Source: Flavobacteriales bacterium
GTDB lineage: Bacteria > Bacteroidota > Bacteroidia > Flavobacteriales_F > PHOS-HE28
Assembly: GCA_023957375.1 (NCBI GenBank)
Contig: JAMLHB010000003.1
Location: 131,830 to 195,829 of the forward strand
DNA length: 64,000 nt
Reading direction: 5' to 3'
Of this stretch, positions 1-9,619 are shown one piece after another. Each line of letters starts with the position of its first letter. Positions within the stretch are counted from its first letter, which is position 1. The notes beneath the pieces were generated by a model. That model searched no databases. It saw nothing but the letters and a program-made list of their open reading frames with translations, and had not been told where the DNA came from. Position numbers and translations under genes: made by a program.

Positions 1-737
1 AGCATGAAACACTTGAGCCTGAAATTGTAAAAGACCAGGTCCAGGTAAAAATCCTCGTCACCAATGTGGATGCGCTGCTGCCTTTCCACGAAGGCGAAGC
101 CTTTCCCCAGTTCGAGGAGAAAGTCCTTCAGGTTGTCGATGATGGCCTGTTCCAGCGTGCTTTCCTGATAGGTCTTGTCCTGTAGGTTCAGGAAATCCAG
201 GATGTACGGGTCCCGCAGGAAATCCTTCGGGGATTCGGCCAGTGGCGCTGTGCGCTCGGTTGCTTCCTTGACCACCGGCAGCTTATCCTTGCTGCTGAGC
301 AGTCGTTCGTAGTAGAGCACGCCGATCTGGCGCTCCAGGGCACGCACGCTCCAATTCGCGCTAATGGCCTCGTGGGCATACCACTCCCGCGCCGAAGGGT
401 TTTCCAGCCGTGCGAGCAGGTTGTAGTGCGACCAGCTTAATTCAAGAGACAGTGTCTCTCGAATTGGAAAGGCCAGATGAAATCGCCTCATGTTCCGCAG
501 GTTACTGGCATCGAAGCCTTTGCCGAACTGCTCGGAGAGGCGCGTGGAGAGCTCCGCCAGCTGCCGCTTTCCGTAAGCCGCGCGGGCCTGGCCTTGTTGC
601 TCATGTTCCACGATCAAGCGGCCGATCTCCCAATAGCTGGCCACCATGGCGCTGTTCACGCTTTGGCGCACTTGGCCGCGGGCCTGTTGGATGATGTCGG
701 CTATCCGGCCGACAAGCGGGCTCAATTCATCGGTCAT
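1..737 (-). CDS. PDDEXK nuclease-type protein, DUF1016/YhcG family (C-terminus beyond window)
   Basis: The reverse strand is open from an ATG at 737 to the window edge, about 245 residues, so the C-terminus is missing. The N-terminal half shows the helical DUF1016 region ([18 protein letters not shown] near residue 32, then [29 protein letters not shown] and [13 protein letters not shown]). The visible C-terminal part enters the nuclease fold ([12 protein letters not shown], then [18 protein letters not shown]), where the DLVFY aspartate is expected to be a metal ligand. The remaining catalytic residues lie outside the window. Family members are predicted DNA nucleases often found near restriction or mobile genes, but their biochemical role is poorly established. 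It is divergent from fbp. Short ORFs on the other strand here are shadows. Confidence 0.85.
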   Translation of the reverse strand, partial: MTDELSPLVGRIADIIQQARGQVRQSVNSAMVASYWEIGRLIVEHEQQGQARAAYGKRQLAELSTRLSEQFGKGFDASNLRNMRRFHLAFPIRETLSLELSWSHYNLLARLENPSAREWYAHEAISANWSVRALERQIGVLYYERLLSSKDKLPVVKEATERTAPLAESPKDFLRDPYILDFLNLQDKTYQESTLEQAIIDNLKDFLLELGKGFAFVERQQRIHIGDEDFYLDLVFYNFRLKCFM

Positions 738-864
738 GTGGCTGGTAGGCAATACGGATGCATGGCACGAAGGTCGGACAAGTCCGATATTTGCAACGAA
801 GTACAATCGTCCACGTCCAGCATCACCACATCAGCTGATCTTCCGATCACCCGATCCTCCTCCC

Positions 865-1845
865 ATGGCCCAACCCATCACCACCCTTTCCGAATTCATC
901 ATTGAGCGCGAGAAGGATTTTCCATTCGCCTCCGGCGACCTTTCGCAATTGCTTACATCCATCCGGCTGGCGGCGAAGCTGGTGAACCGCGAGGTGAACA
1001 AGGCCGGTCTGGTGAATGAGATCTTGGGCGAGACCGAGCAGCACAGCGTGAACGTGCAGGGCGAAAAACAGCAGAAATTAGACGTGTACGCCAACGAGCG
1101 CTTCATCAACGCCATGCGCAACCAGGGCGCGGTGTGCGGCGTGGCCAGCGAGGAAAATGATGAGCACATCGTCTTCGACCATCCCGTGTCGGCCGGTGGC
1201 AAGTACGTGGTGGCCATGGACCCGCTGGACGGCAGCAGCAACATCGACGTGAACGTGAGCATCGGCACGATCTTCAGCATCTACCGCCGGCTCAACGACA
1301 ACGAGGTGACGGTGAATGATTTCCTGCAGCCCGGCAGCGCACAAGTGGCGGCGGGCTACGTGGTGTACGGCAGCAGCACCATGCTGGTGTACACCACCGG
1401 CAACGGCGTGAACGGCTTCACGCTGGACCCCAGCATCGGCGTGTTCTGCCTAAGCCATCCCAACATGCGCATCCCGGAGAACGGCAGCATCTATTCGGTG
1501 AACGAGGGCAACTACTTCGACTTTCCGGAGCAGGCGCGCAACTACATCGATGCCTGCAAGAAGAAGAAGATGAGCGCACGCTACATCGGCAGCTTGGTGG
1601 CGGACTTCCACCGCAACCTGCTGAAGGGCGGCATCTACATGTACCCCGGCACCACGGCCAAGCCGGAAGGCAAGTTGCGCTTGGTGTACGAGGCGAACCC
1701 CTTGGCGATGCTTATAGAGCAGGCGGGCGGCGCCGCCACCGACGGCAAGCAGCGCATCCTGGACATCAAGCCCGGGAAGCTGCACCAGCGCACGCCGCTG
1801 TTCATTGGTAGCAAAGCGATGGTGGAGGAGGCGGGGAAGGCGTAA
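865..1845 (+). CDS. fbp: Class I fructose-1,6-bisphosphatase
   Basis: Hydrolyses fructose 1,6-bisphosphate to fructose 6-phosphate in the cytoplasm, the committed step of gluconeogenesis. It has 326 residues, the usual length for the class I family. Visible signatures are [12 protein letters not shown], the metal-site glutamates in ASEENDEHI, the metal-binding loop [10 protein letters not shown], the substrate segment [14 protein letters not shown] and the C-terminal [20 protein letters not shown]. The reading frame stays open upstream, but homology begins at the ATG at 865 ([12 protein letters not shown]), so that start was chosen. A weak promoter-like GATATTTG lies near 786. The gene stands alone, followed after 20 bases by a toxin-antitoxin remnant. 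Confidence 0.96.
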   Translation: MAQPITTLSEFIIEREKDFPFASGDLSQLLTSIRLAAKLVNREVNKAGLVNEILGETEQHSVNVQGEKQQKLDVYANERFINAMRNQGAVCGVASEENDEHIVFDHPVSAGGKYVVAMDPLDGSSNIDVNVSIGTIFSIYRRLNDNEVTVNDFLQPGSAQVAAGYVVYGSSTMLVYTTGNGVNGFTLDPSIGVFCLSHPNMRIPENGSIYSVNEGNYFDFPEQARNYIDACKKKKMSARYIGSLVADFHRNLLKGGIYMYPGTTAKPEGKLRLVYEANPLAMLIEQAGGAATDGKQRILDIKPGKLHQRTPLFIGSKAMVEEAGKA

Positions 1846-1865
1846 CTTGGTGCAAAATTGCGTTG

Positions 1866-2033
1866 ATGGGCGAAGCAGCGAAGAAGAAGACCGGACGGAG
1901 GTCCACGATAAAAAAGACCGTCCCGAAACGGCAGAAAAGGCCATTGCCGGACGTACGCAGGTTTGCCGGCTCAATACCCGGCATAGATAAGTGGGCGCTT
2001 GAGGAGGTAAGGCGTATGCGCGATGAGTGGTGA
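1866..2033 (+). CDS. Small basic protein, probable antitoxin of the adjacent PIN toxin
   Basis: A 55-residue frame too short to stand out by length alone. The N-terminal half is very rich in Lys and Arg (KKKTGRRSTIKKT). The C-terminal part reads RFAGSIPGIDKWALEEVRRM, like the toxin-wrapping tail of short antitoxins. Its stop overlaps the PIN gene's ATG (2023) by 11 bases, the arrangement typical of VapBC-like pairs, with the antitoxin first. No DNA-binding fold can be named from the sequence. With its toxin broken, it may be an orphan antitoxin. Confidence rests on position more than on family recognition. Confidence 0.6.
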   Translation: MGEAAKKKTGRRSTIKKTVPKRQKRPLPDVRRFAGSIPGIDKWALEEVRRMRDEW

Positions 2034-2359
2034 ACGGATCGTTGCGGATACCAATGCGTTAATCCGCATGTTCGCGGGTGAAGCGGCCGTGGTGAATCTG
2101 CTTGTTGGAACTGACATCCACGTTTCGTTTATTACGGAAATCGAGCTATTGGGCACTACACGGATCACCACTGCACAAGCCAAGAAAATCCGTGCCTTCC
2201 TTGATCAATGCCGGGTGATCGGGGCTGTAAAAGACATACGGAACTACACGATCGAGTTTCGCAAATCCACGGGTCTATAACTGCCCGATTGCATGATTGC
2301 TGCAACTGCTGCCTATCTCAATATGCCCTTGGTTACCGGCGACAGGCATTTTGACCGGT

Positions 2360-3591
2360 GGGTAGTTCGAAGAACCTGTTGAGAACTTGAGGTTGGAGGA
2401 TCTTGACAATGTGGATCCTGATCGATCACTTCGCAGCATGAAGAAGCGCCCTGCCCGCAGCCTGTTCGACGAGCATTTCAGGGACCAGGCCTTGGAGAAG
2501 ATCAACGACGTGCTGCCCCGGCTGTCACGCTTGGTGAACTGGGAGGCCTTCCGCCCGGAAGTGGAAGCGCACTTCCCGGTACGGGACCCCAAGAAAGGAG
2601 GGCAGCCTCCTTACGACCGCCTGATGCTCTTCAAGGCCGTGGTGCTCATGGAGCTGTACGGGCTGAGCGCCGAGGCGTTGGAATACCAGGTGAATGACCG
2701 CCGGAGCTTCCAGCGTTTCCTGGGCCTGCAGCCCCAGCATCAGGTTCCCGACTCCACCACGGTGCGCCTGTTCGTGGAGCATCTGACCAAGGCCAAGGCC
2801 ATGGAGGGGCTGTTCGCATCCTATCACGCCCGGTTGAGCAAAGCGGAATTGGTGGTGAACCAAGGCAAGATCGTTGATGCGAGCATGGTGCATGCTCCCA
2901 TCCAGCACAACAAGCGGGAGGACCGCGAACTGCTTGAGAACGGCGAGGTGCCCGCCAACTGGTCTGCGCGCAAGAAGGCACAGAAGGACCTCGACGCCAC
3001 GTGGGCCAAGAAGAACAGCAAGAGCTACCACGGGTACAAGAACCATGTGAAGGTGGACGCCCAGAGCAAGCTGATCGATCATTACGTGGTGACCACGGCC
3101 TCGGTCCCCGATGGGGAGATGGCCTGGGAGCTGCTTGATGAGCGCGATGAGGGCCAGGACCTGTACGCCGACAAAGGCTATGACTGGGAGGATGTGAAGG
3201 AGGGCATCGCGCTGGCCAAGATGGAGGACCGCACCCACAAGAAAGCTCGTCGCAACAAGCCCCTCACCGAGCAGGAAGAGGCCCGCAACAAGGAGCTCGG
3301 CCGGACCCGCGCCCGCGTGGAGCATGTGTTCGGCAGCATCCATAAGCAGTTGCACGGGTTGAGCGTCCGCTGCATCGGCCTTAGGCGCGCCACATTCCGG
3401 GTGGGCCTCACCAACCTGTGCTACAACCTGCTGCGCACGCTCACCCTTCTCTCCAAACGACCAGCCATGGGGAGCGTGTGACCTCGTGGATCGAAAAAGC
3501 CCGAAAAACGGGCTGAAAAGCCCTGCCGATGAACCGAAATTCAATCAAGCCAAATGATGCGCTTCGCTCAATACGGTTCTTCGGACCACCC
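2360..3591 (+). mobile_element. IS5-family insertion sequence, complete, with CGGT target duplication
   Basis: The left end GGGTAGTTCGAAGAACC (2360) and the reverse complement of the right end, GGGTGGTCCGAAGAACC (ending 3591), match at 15 of 17 positions and form terminal inverted repeats. Outside them lies a direct repeat CGGT, at 2356-2359 and 3592-3595, fitting the 4-base target duplications of the IS5 group. The element is about 1.23 kb with one transposase gene, so it looks complete. A short hairpin (AGCCCG, five A, CGGGCT) lies after the transposase at 3498-3514. It was inserted into the 3' end of the PIN toxin gene. The near-perfect ends suggest a fairly recent insertion. Confidence 0.9.
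2438..3481 (+). CDS. IS5-family DDE transposase
   Basis: Catalyses excision and insertion of the surrounding element. The N-terminal DUF772-type region is visible (RSLFDEHFRDQALEKIND, QPPYDRLMLFKAVVLMELYG, then VPDSTTVRLF). The catalytic triad can be assigned: Asp in GKIVDASMV, Asp in DLYADKGYD, and Glu in RARVEHVFGSIHK. The C-terminus NLCYNLLRTLTLL is typical. The chosen start is the ATG at 2438 (MKKRPARSLFDEHF), which matches where the family usually begins; a TTG at 2387 would add 17 residues. At 347 residues it is full length, with no frameshift or stop, so it may be active. Confidence 0.93.
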   Translation: MKKRPARSLFDEHFRDQALEKINDVLPRLSRLVNWEAFRPEVEAHFPVRDPKKGGQPPYDRLMLFKAVVLMELYGLSAEALEYQVNDRRSFQRFLGLQPQHQVPDSTTVRLFVEHLTKAKAMEGLFASYHARLSKAELVVNQGKIVDASMVHAPIQHNKREDRELLENGEVPANWSARKKAQKDLDATWAKKNSKSYHGYKNHVKVDAQSKLIDHYVVTTASVPDGEMAWELLDERDEGQDLYADKGYDWEDVKEGIALAKMEDRTHKKARRNKPLTEQEEARNKELGRTRARVEHVFGSIHKQLHGLSVRCIGLRRATFRVGLTNLCYNLLRTLTLLSKRPAMGSV

Positions 3592-3649
3592 CGGTTGGAA
3601 CAGGAAATTGCCTTGTTCCGCATCTGAGCGGATATTAAGCAGCACCCGG

Positions 3650-4084
3650 CTATTCCACCACCATCTTCGCCAGCAGTGCCCGCACCTTGATGCGGTCCGT
3701 CATGCCTGAAATGCGGTACTCGGTGCGCGCCGTGAAATTGATGATCAAGTCCAGGTCGTCGGCCACGCCCATGGTGAAGGGCCTGCCGCCGCTGAAGCCC
3801 ATGGCCAAATACTGCAGGCCGGGCAGCGGGCGGAAGTTGTGCCGCAAGGGCGTGTAGCTCTTCATGGCCTCGGTGGCCGTGGCCATGCGGTCATCCTTCA
3901 CGTTGGTGAAAGCCGCGCCCTTGCGGAACAAGGCCCAGGCCATGGCGTTCGCCGATGCCGAGGTGTAGCGTTCCGCCGGTAGTTGCTTGAAAACGTGGAT
4001 GCTGTCAATGCGCTGTGCGCTGACAGGCCGCGCAAGCAGCAACACGAGCGGAAAAATCAATCCGTGGCGGGACAAAATTGACAT
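3650..4084 (-). CDS. Exported protein of unknown function
   Basis: 144 residues from the ATG at 4084. The N-terminus (MSILSRHGLIFPLVLLLARP, then VSAQ) is a clear signal peptide with cleavage likely after SAQ, so the protein is periplasmic or surface-exposed. The mature part contains ARTEYRISGMTDRIKVRALL near the C-terminus and is rich in short alternating segments. No family is recognised. The frame runs upstream to 4231, but the signal peptide fixes the start. It is convergent with the remnant of the toxin gene and divergent from the YCF48 pair. Confidence 0.65.
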   Translation of the reverse strand: MSILSRHGLIFPLVLLLARPVSAQRIDSIHVFKQLPAERYTSASANAMAWALFRKGAAFTNVKDDRMATATEAMKSYTPLRHNFRPLPGLQYLAMGFSGGRPFTMGVADDLDLIINFTARTEYRISGMTDRIKVRALLAKMVVE

Positions 4085-4221
4085 GGGGGACCAATGTATT
4101 GCGCCGGCCTGAGGGTCATGGCCGGAATCCAGACCGGCTGGCTTCAAAGACTCAACCCACCTGTCAATGATAGTGTTTGGCCCACTACATACCGCCAGTC
4201 CGCACCATCTTTGGCAAACCC

Positions 4222-6852
4222 ATGCGAACACTCCATACCCTGCTCCTTTCCGCCCTCGCCCTTTCCGCCAGCGCCCAATGGGAGCTGATGACCCCGATCA
4301 AGAACACCAGCGAATACGAGGACATCGTGATGGTGAACGAGCTGGTGGGCTATGCGGCCGACCGGCCCACGGGCACAATCATCGCCACGGAAGATGGCGG
4401 CAACAAGTGGGTGCGCAGGCAACATCTATTGAGCAACAACCCCTTGGCGATCCACATGTGGGATGAGCAGCGCGGTGTGTGCGTGGGACAGACCGGAAGC
4501 GTGTTGCGCACCACCGACGGTTTCCGCACGGTACAATCCTCTTGGAACGCGGGGTACGGCCACCTCAACTGCGTGTTCTTCATCAACGACACGCTGGGCT
4601 GGGTGGGCACGCAAAGCGGGCGCATCTACCGCAGCACCGACGCGGGCGCTACCTGGAGCCTGATGCAAAGCGGCCAGAGCAGCACCAACTACATCACTTC
4701 CATCAATTTCGTGGACGAGCACATCGGCTATGCCAGCTGCTACGGCGGTGGCAAGATCCTGAAGAGCGTGGATGGAGGACTGACCTGGCAGAACCTCGCT
4801 TCGGAGATGTCGGTATTCCTCCGCGACCTGCACTTCTTCGATGCACTCACCGGCGTGGGCGTGGGCAGCGCCGGCCATGTGGTGCGTACCACCGACGGAG
4901 GCGCCACTTGGGCCTTCATGCCCAGCAACACCACGTACAGCCTGCAAGACCTCGCGGTGCAAGGCGACCACCTGGTGGCCTGCGGCTGGTGGGGGCGCAC
5001 CATCCGCAGCAGCGATGGCGGCCTCACGTGGAGCGAACAGTATTTCGGGCAGGATCATACGGCGGTCACCCTCACCCCGAGCGGCTTCGGGTTGATGGGC
5101 AGCATCGGCAAGATCTACCGCACCATGGACTTCGGTGCCACGTGGGAGCTGTTCAAGGATGGCACCTCGTCGGCCAGCATCAACAAGATCAGCTTCGCGG
5201 GCAACATCGGCATCACGGCCAACGCCCTGCGCACCACCGATGGCGGCGCCACCTGGGCAGACTCCGGCGCGGGCGGCGGGCTGGGCGTTCACATCAACGC
5301 CAATGGCAGTGGTAGCCGCGGTGGCGGCAGCGGCACCTTCGCACGCACCACTGATCTCTTCGCCACCTACGAGCCGGTCTTCACCGGCCCCAGCGTGGCT
5401 ATCCGATGCACCTGGAGCTTGAACGCATCCACGCACTTGGTGGGCGGCGGTCCCGTGAACGGCGGCATTTACCGCACCACCAACTACGGCAGCACATGGA
5501 CGCTTGTTCTGGACCAAGGGAACATCCTCATCAACGACCTCTGGCTCGTGAACGACACGCTGGGCTTCGCCGTGGGCGAGAACGGCAACAGCCACCGCAC
5601 CACCGATGGCGGCCTTACCTGGAGCACCATGGGCGGCAGTGGCGGGCACACCATCTTCTTCACCGATGAAGAATACGGCTGGACACGTGTAGGCCGCACC
5701 ACCGATGGCGGCGACACGTGGACGATGATGGGCGGCACACCGCAGAGCACCATCAGCATCTTCTTCACCGGGCGCGATACCGGCTATGCGGTGGGCGCCG
5801 GCGGGCAGGTGGTGCGCTCGCTGGACGGCGGCATCACGTGGGCCAACTTCCTGCCTGCGATCTTCAACGCGAGCATACACGATGCGGCATACGTTGATGG
5901 CTACATCATCATCGCGGGCGGCACCGGCGACATCTTCCGCGCACAGGTGGGCTGCCCTGCCCCGTGGGAGCCCGTGGTGAACGAAAGCAACGGCCTGCTG
6001 TGTGCAGACGGCCCGGGCAGTGCGCAATGGTACTTCAATGGCTTGCCGATCGCAGGGGCGACCGAAAGCTGTTTTGCCCCGGCCATGCCCGGCGATTACC
6101 ACGTGGTGGTCACCGATGCGCTGGGCTGTGCCTCGGGTCCCTCCCTGCTCTACACGGTGGAATGCGAAGCATTGCCAGCCGCGGAGGTGACGCAGGAAGG
6201 GAATGAACTGTGTACCACCACCACGGGCCAGCCGCAGTGGTATTGGAACGGCGATCCCATTGCGGGCGCCACCACGCCCTGCATCACACCGGAGACGCCG
6301 GGCCTGTACCACGTGGTGGTCGCCGACCCGTTCGGCTGTGCATCGGCACCATCGGAAGTGTTCGAGGTGGAATGCCCGCTGATCCCTGCCCCGGAGATCA
6401 CCGTGGAGGCCGATGGCCAGCTATGCACGCCGGAAATGTGGTTCATCTACTGGTACCATAACAACGAGCTGATCATCGACGGCGGAGGCATGCCCTGCCT
6501 CGTACCCGAAGCGTCCGGCACCTATTACGTGGTGGTGGAGACGGAGCATGGCTGTGTTTCCGGACCTTCTCTGCCGGTGGAAGTGATCGGCACCGGAGTG
6601 GAAGCGCTCTTGGGCGCCCCGGCGTTCGCGCTCGCGCCCAACCCGGCCACGGACCACATCGTGATCGCTGCTGCCAATGGCGCGCTCATCCAAAACATCG
6701 AAGTGTTCGCATCCAACGGCGCGTTGATGCACCGCTCGGCCACTCCCGGTGCAAGGGCTTCCATTGAGGTGAGCGCATGGCCACACGGTCTGTACGCCGT
6801 ACAGGTGCGCACTGCGGAAGGCATGAGCTCGCAACGCTTCGTCAAGGATTGA
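4222..6852 (+). CDS. YCF48/BNR-type beta-propeller protein with T9SS sorting domain (paralogue 1)
   Basis: A secreted protein of 876 residues. The signal peptide is MRTLHTLLLSALALSASAQ, which sets the start at 4222. Residues of roughly 20 to 575 hold more than ten repeats of the pattern RTTDGGATW, characteristic of YCF48/photosystem-assembly-like and BNR propeller blades. Three Ig-like modules follow (SAQWYFNGLPIAGATESC, PQWYWNGDPIAGATTPC, IYWYHNNELIIDGG), each closing with YHVVV or YYVVV and a cysteine. The C-terminus starts with FALAPNPATDHI and ends RFVKD, the pattern of type A T9SS sorting domains. The partner and target are unknown; surface attachment or binding is inferred. A paralogue follows after 79 bases. 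Confidence 0.88.
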   Translation: MRTLHTLLLSALALSASAQWELMTPIKNTSEYEDIVMVNELVGYAADRPTGTIIATEDGGNKWVRRQHLLSNNPLAIHMWDEQRGVCVGQTGSVLRTTDGFRTVQSSWNAGYGHLNCVFFINDTLGWVGTQSGRIYRSTDAGATWSLMQSGQSSTNYITSINFVDEHIGYASCYGGGKILKSVDGGLTWQNLASEMSVFLRDLHFFDALTGVGVGSAGHVVRTTDGGATWAFMPSNTTYSLQDLAVQGDHLVACGWWGRTIRSSDGGLTWSEQYFGQDHTAVTLTPSGFGLMGSIGKIYRTMDFGATWELFKDGTSSASINKISFAGNIGITANALRTTDGGATWADSGAGGGLGVHINANGSGSRGGGSGTFARTTDLFATYEPVFTGPSVAIRCTWSLNASTHLVGGGPVNGGIYRTTNYGSTWTLVLDQGNILINDLWLVNDTLGFAVGENGNSHRTTDGGLTWSTMGGSGGHTIFFTDEEYGWTRVGRTTDGGDTWTMMGGTPQSTISIFFTGRDTGYAVGAGGQVVRSLDGGITWANFLPAIFNASIHDAAYVDGYIIIAGGTGDIFRAQVGCPAPWEPVVNESNGLLCADGPGSAQWYFNGLPIAGATESCFAPAMPGDYHVVVTDALGCASGPSLLYTVECEALPAAEVTQEGNELCTTTTGQPQWYWNGDPIAGATTPCITPETPGLYHVVVADPFGCASAPSEVFEVECPLIPAPEITVEADGQLCTPEMWFIYWYHNNELIIDGGGMPCLVPEASGTYYVVVETEHGCVSGPSLPVEVIGTGVEALLGAPAFALAPNPATDHIVIAAANGALIQNIEVFASNGALMHRSATPGARASIEVSAWPHGLYAVQVRTAEGMSSQRFVKD

Positions 6853-6931
6853 TCGCGTGGTATGTGGAAGAACCATTGAACCATCGGCCATCACACGTGT
6901 ACCGGATGCACATTCCAACTTCGTCCAGCTC

Positions 6932-9169
6932 ATGAGAACACTCCCAACCCTGCTCCTGACCGCCATTGCCATCGGTGCCGCCGCCCAGCAATGGGAACTG
7001 ACCACGCCGATAAAGACCCGCAGCGAGTTCCACCAGATCCACATGGTGAACGACCTGGTGGCCTACGCCGCCGACAGGCCGATGGGCTCGATCGTGCGCA
7101 CCACCGACGGCGGGCACAACTGGACGCGGCCTTACCAGAACCACTTCAACGACCCCATGGCCGTGTTCATGTGGGACGAACTGCGGGGCATCGCCACGGG
7201 AGAACTCGGCTTGGTAGTGCTGACCACCGACGGCTTCGCCACCACCACCACCGCCACCACCACGCCGGGCAACGGCAACTACCGCTGCGTGTTCTTCCTC
7301 AACGACACCCTGGGCTGGATCGGCACGGAGACGGGCCGCATCCTGCGCAGCACCGATGGCGGCGCGAACTGGGCGTTGATGGAGAGCGGGCTGGCCGCCA
7401 GCAACTACATCACCGACATCCAGTTCCTCGACCCCGATACGGGCTATGCCAGCTGCCTGAGCAGCCGCGTGATCAAGACCACCGACGGCGGCTTCACCTG
7501 GCAGGTAGTGGGTCCTTTGGAGATACAGATGGTGGTGCATGACATCCACTTCTTCGACACGCAGACCGGTGTGGGCGTGGGCACCACAGGCAACGTGATC
7601 CGCACCACCGATGGCGGCACCACCTGGGATTCCATCCCCTCGCCCACCACGTACAGCATGTTCGACCTCGCCGTACAGGGCAACACGCTGGTGGCCTGCG
7701 GTGCATGGGGCCGCGTGATGCGCAGCACCGATGCGGGCCTCACGTGGAGCGTGCAGCAAGTAGGCAACACGGACCACCAAAGCGTGGCACTATCTCCCGG
7801 CGGGCGCGGCATCCTCGGCACCGATGGGCGCATCCAGTGCAGCAACGACATGGGCGTTACATGGTCCATCACCAATGAAGGCACTTGGCACACCGTGCTG
7901 AACAAAGTAGCGTTCCAGAATGACCAAGTGGGCGTGGCCGTGGGCTGGCTCACAAGCGGCGGCCTGGAAAGCGGACTGCTGCGTACCACGGATGGAGGCC
8001 GCCACTGGGCCAAGGCCGACGGCGGCGGGCTGGGCGTACACCTCACGCCCACCGGTGCAGGATGCCTGGGTGGCGGCAGCGGCAGCTTCGCCAAAACCAC
8101 CGATGGCTTCGCCACGCGCACGCCGGCCAATGGACCCAACGTGGCCATCCGCTGCACGTGGAGCTTCGATGCGCTCACGCACATCGTGGCGGGCGGTGCG
8201 GTCTATGGCGGCATCTACCGCACGGCCAACGGCGGCGCCACCTGGACGCACGTGCTGGACGTGGGCAACATCACCATCAACGACCTGTGGTTCGTGAACG
8301 ACCTGAAGGGCTATGCCGTGGGCGTGTACGGCGACAATTACCGCACCATGGACGGCGGCCTCACCTGGCAGCCCATGACCGGCACGCCCGGCGGGCACAC
8401 GGTTTTCTTCCTCGACACGCTGCACGGATGGATGCGGAACTTCCGCACCATGGACGGAGGCGATACGTGGATCCCGATCAACAGCCCGCAAGGCACCGTG
8501 AGCATGTTCTTCAACAACGTGGACACGGGCTACGCCGTTACCGGCGGCGGCCAGACCGAGCGCACCACCGACGGCGGCCTCACCTGGAGCACCGTGCTGC
8601 CGAACATCACAAATGCCCAGATCGGTGATGCCGCCTACGTGGATGGATACATCGTGGCCGTGAGCCGCTGGGGCGACATTTATCGGGGGCAGGTGGCCTG
8701 TCCTTTGGCAGCGTTCACCCCGGAGATCACCGATCAAGTTGATATGCTTTGCGCCAGCGGCATCGGCAGCTTCCAATGGTACCGCGATGGCGAGCTTTTG
8801 GCAGACACTACCGCGTGCATCGCGGCGCTGGAAGAAGGCAGCTACACCGTGGTGGTGACCGATGGATTGGGCTGCGTCTCCAACACCTCGGCACCGGTGC
8901 AGGTGATCCACACGGGCTTGGCGAACACAGTTGCCGAACCCTCCTTCCGATTGGTGCCGAACCCGGCTTCGGGCCAGGTGCAGGTGGAGCGCGCAGAAGG
9001 CACATCAGCCTGGATTACGGTGCTGGATGTGCAGGGACGTGCAGTGCTGGAAACGCCGATCACCGGACCTTCCGCCATGCTGAATATCTCCGGATTGAAG
9101 AGCGGTGTGTATGTGGTGTGGATCGCTGCGCCGGAGGCGGTTGACGTGGGGCGGTTGGTGGTGGAGTGA
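6932..9169 (+). CDS. YCF48/BNR-type beta-propeller protein with T9SS sorting domain (paralogue 2)
   Basis: 745 residues, tandem paralogue of the gene before it. The signal peptide MRTLPTLLLTAIAIGAAAQ fixes the start at 6932. The propeller part aligns blade by blade with paralogue 1 (shared phrases include GVGVG, RTTDGGTTW, NGGATW and AAYVDGYI). Only one Ig-like module remains (SFQWYRDGELLADTTAC, SYTVVV), against three in paralogue 1. The C-terminal sorting domain begins FRLVPNPASGQVQV and ends GRLVVE. The duplication is old enough for many substitutions to have accumulated. Function is unknown; secretion through T9SS is well supported. Confidence 0.88.
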   Translation: MRTLPTLLLTAIAIGAAAQQWELTTPIKTRSEFHQIHMVNDLVAYAADRPMGSIVRTTDGGHNWTRPYQNHFNDPMAVFMWDELRGIATGELGLVVLTTDGFATTTTATTTPGNGNYRCVFFLNDTLGWIGTETGRILRSTDGGANWALMESGLAASNYITDIQFLDPDTGYASCLSSRVIKTTDGGFTWQVVGPLEIQMVVHDIHFFDTQTGVGVGTTGNVIRTTDGGTTWDSIPSPTTYSMFDLAVQGNTLVACGAWGRVMRSTDAGLTWSVQQVGNTDHQSVALSPGGRGILGTDGRIQCSNDMGVTWSITNEGTWHTVLNKVAFQNDQVGVAVGWLTSGGLESGLLRTTDGGRHWAKADGGGLGVHLTPTGAGCLGGGSGSFAKTTDGFATRTPANGPNVAIRCTWSFDALTHIVAGGAVYGGIYRTANGGATWTHVLDVGNITINDLWFVNDLKGYAVGVYGDNYRTMDGGLTWQPMTGTPGGHTVFFLDTLHGWMRNFRTMDGGDTWIPINSPQGTVSMFFNNVDTGYAVTGGGQTERTTDGGLTWSTVLPNITNAQIGDAAYVDGYIVAVSRWGDIYRGQVACPLAAFTPEITDQVDMLCASGIGSFQWYRDGELLADTTACIAALEEGSYTVVVTDGLGCVSNTSAPVQVIHTGLANTVAEPSFRLVPNPASGQVQVERAEGTSAWITVLDVQGRAVLETPITGPSAMLNISGLKSGVYVVWIAAPEAVDVGRLVVE

Positions 9170-9217
9170 AAGCTCCCAGCCCGGCATCGTCTCGTGAAAG
9201 CATAACCGTTCACGATC

Positions 9218-9619
9218 ATGCAGGATACCCGAAGTATCCATAACCTCATGCCCCTCACTCGTTGGTTCGAAGCCCATCATTTCACGCCTGCCGAGTTCAA
9301 GAAAGGCAAGGCCTGGGTATTCACGCATGATGGCGGAAGCATCTTCAGCTACAAGCTGCGGGAACGGGTGGGTTATTCCACGTGGTACAAGGAAGCGGCC
9401 GGCGGTAGCCTGATCGTCCTTGAAGTGACAGAGGATGAATTCGGGGTGAAGTTTGACGGCTATTGCCCCTTGCTGCTCTTCGGCATCTGGGAAAGGAAGC
9501 TGTCGTTCAAACCCGATGCGGGCTGGCTAACGCGCTACCGCAAGGAGGGTTGGGAGTTGGCTCAGGCATTCAGGCAGCATTTGGCGAAGACCGACGGGAC
9601 ATCAACTTTTGACCCATGA
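9218..9619 (+). CDS. Conserved hypothetical protein
   Basis: 133 residues with no signal peptide and no recognised domain. Aromatic residues are frequent (TRWFEAHHF, STWYKEAAGG, FGIWERKLSF). The start could be the ATG at 9218 or the one at 9248 (MPLTRWFEAHHF). Its stop overlaps the next gene's ATG by four bases (ATGA), so the two are probably co-transcribed and translationally coupled. No function is proposed. Confidence 0.6.
   Translation: MQDTRSIHNLMPLTRWFEAHHFTPAEFKKGKAWVFTHDGGSIFSYKLRERVGYSTWYKEAAGGSLIVLEVTEDEFGVKFDGYCPLLLFGIWERKLSFKPDAGWLTRYRKEGWELAQAFRQHLAKTDGTSTFDP

Larger units (their letters stand above)
2023..3627 (+). pseudogene. PIN-domain (VapC-like) toxin, broken by a stop codon and an IS insertion
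   Basis: The frame starts MSGERIVADTNALIRMFAG. It has the first PIN aspartate (residue 9, VADTN) and the conserved glutamate of ITEIELLG. An in-frame TAA at 2278-2280 interrupts what should read GLKLPD. Beyond it the same frame continues with the rest of the PIN fold (LPDCMIAATAAYLNMPLVTG, DRHFD) up to 2359. There the IS element begins. After the IS, from 3592, the frame resumes as RLEQEIALFRI and ends at TGA 3625-3627. Removing the IS and one CGGT copy restores a normal PIN C-terminus. The gene therefore carries two independent lesions. Intact PIN proteins are Mg-dependent ribonucleases inhibited by the upstream antitoxin. Confidence 0.88.

Noticed and set aside
4426-6312. A 628-codon open frame on the minus strand opposite the first YCF48 gene
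   Set aside because: It mirrors a GC-rich repeated coding sequence; no signal, domain or start context, while the plus strand has a full secreted protein.
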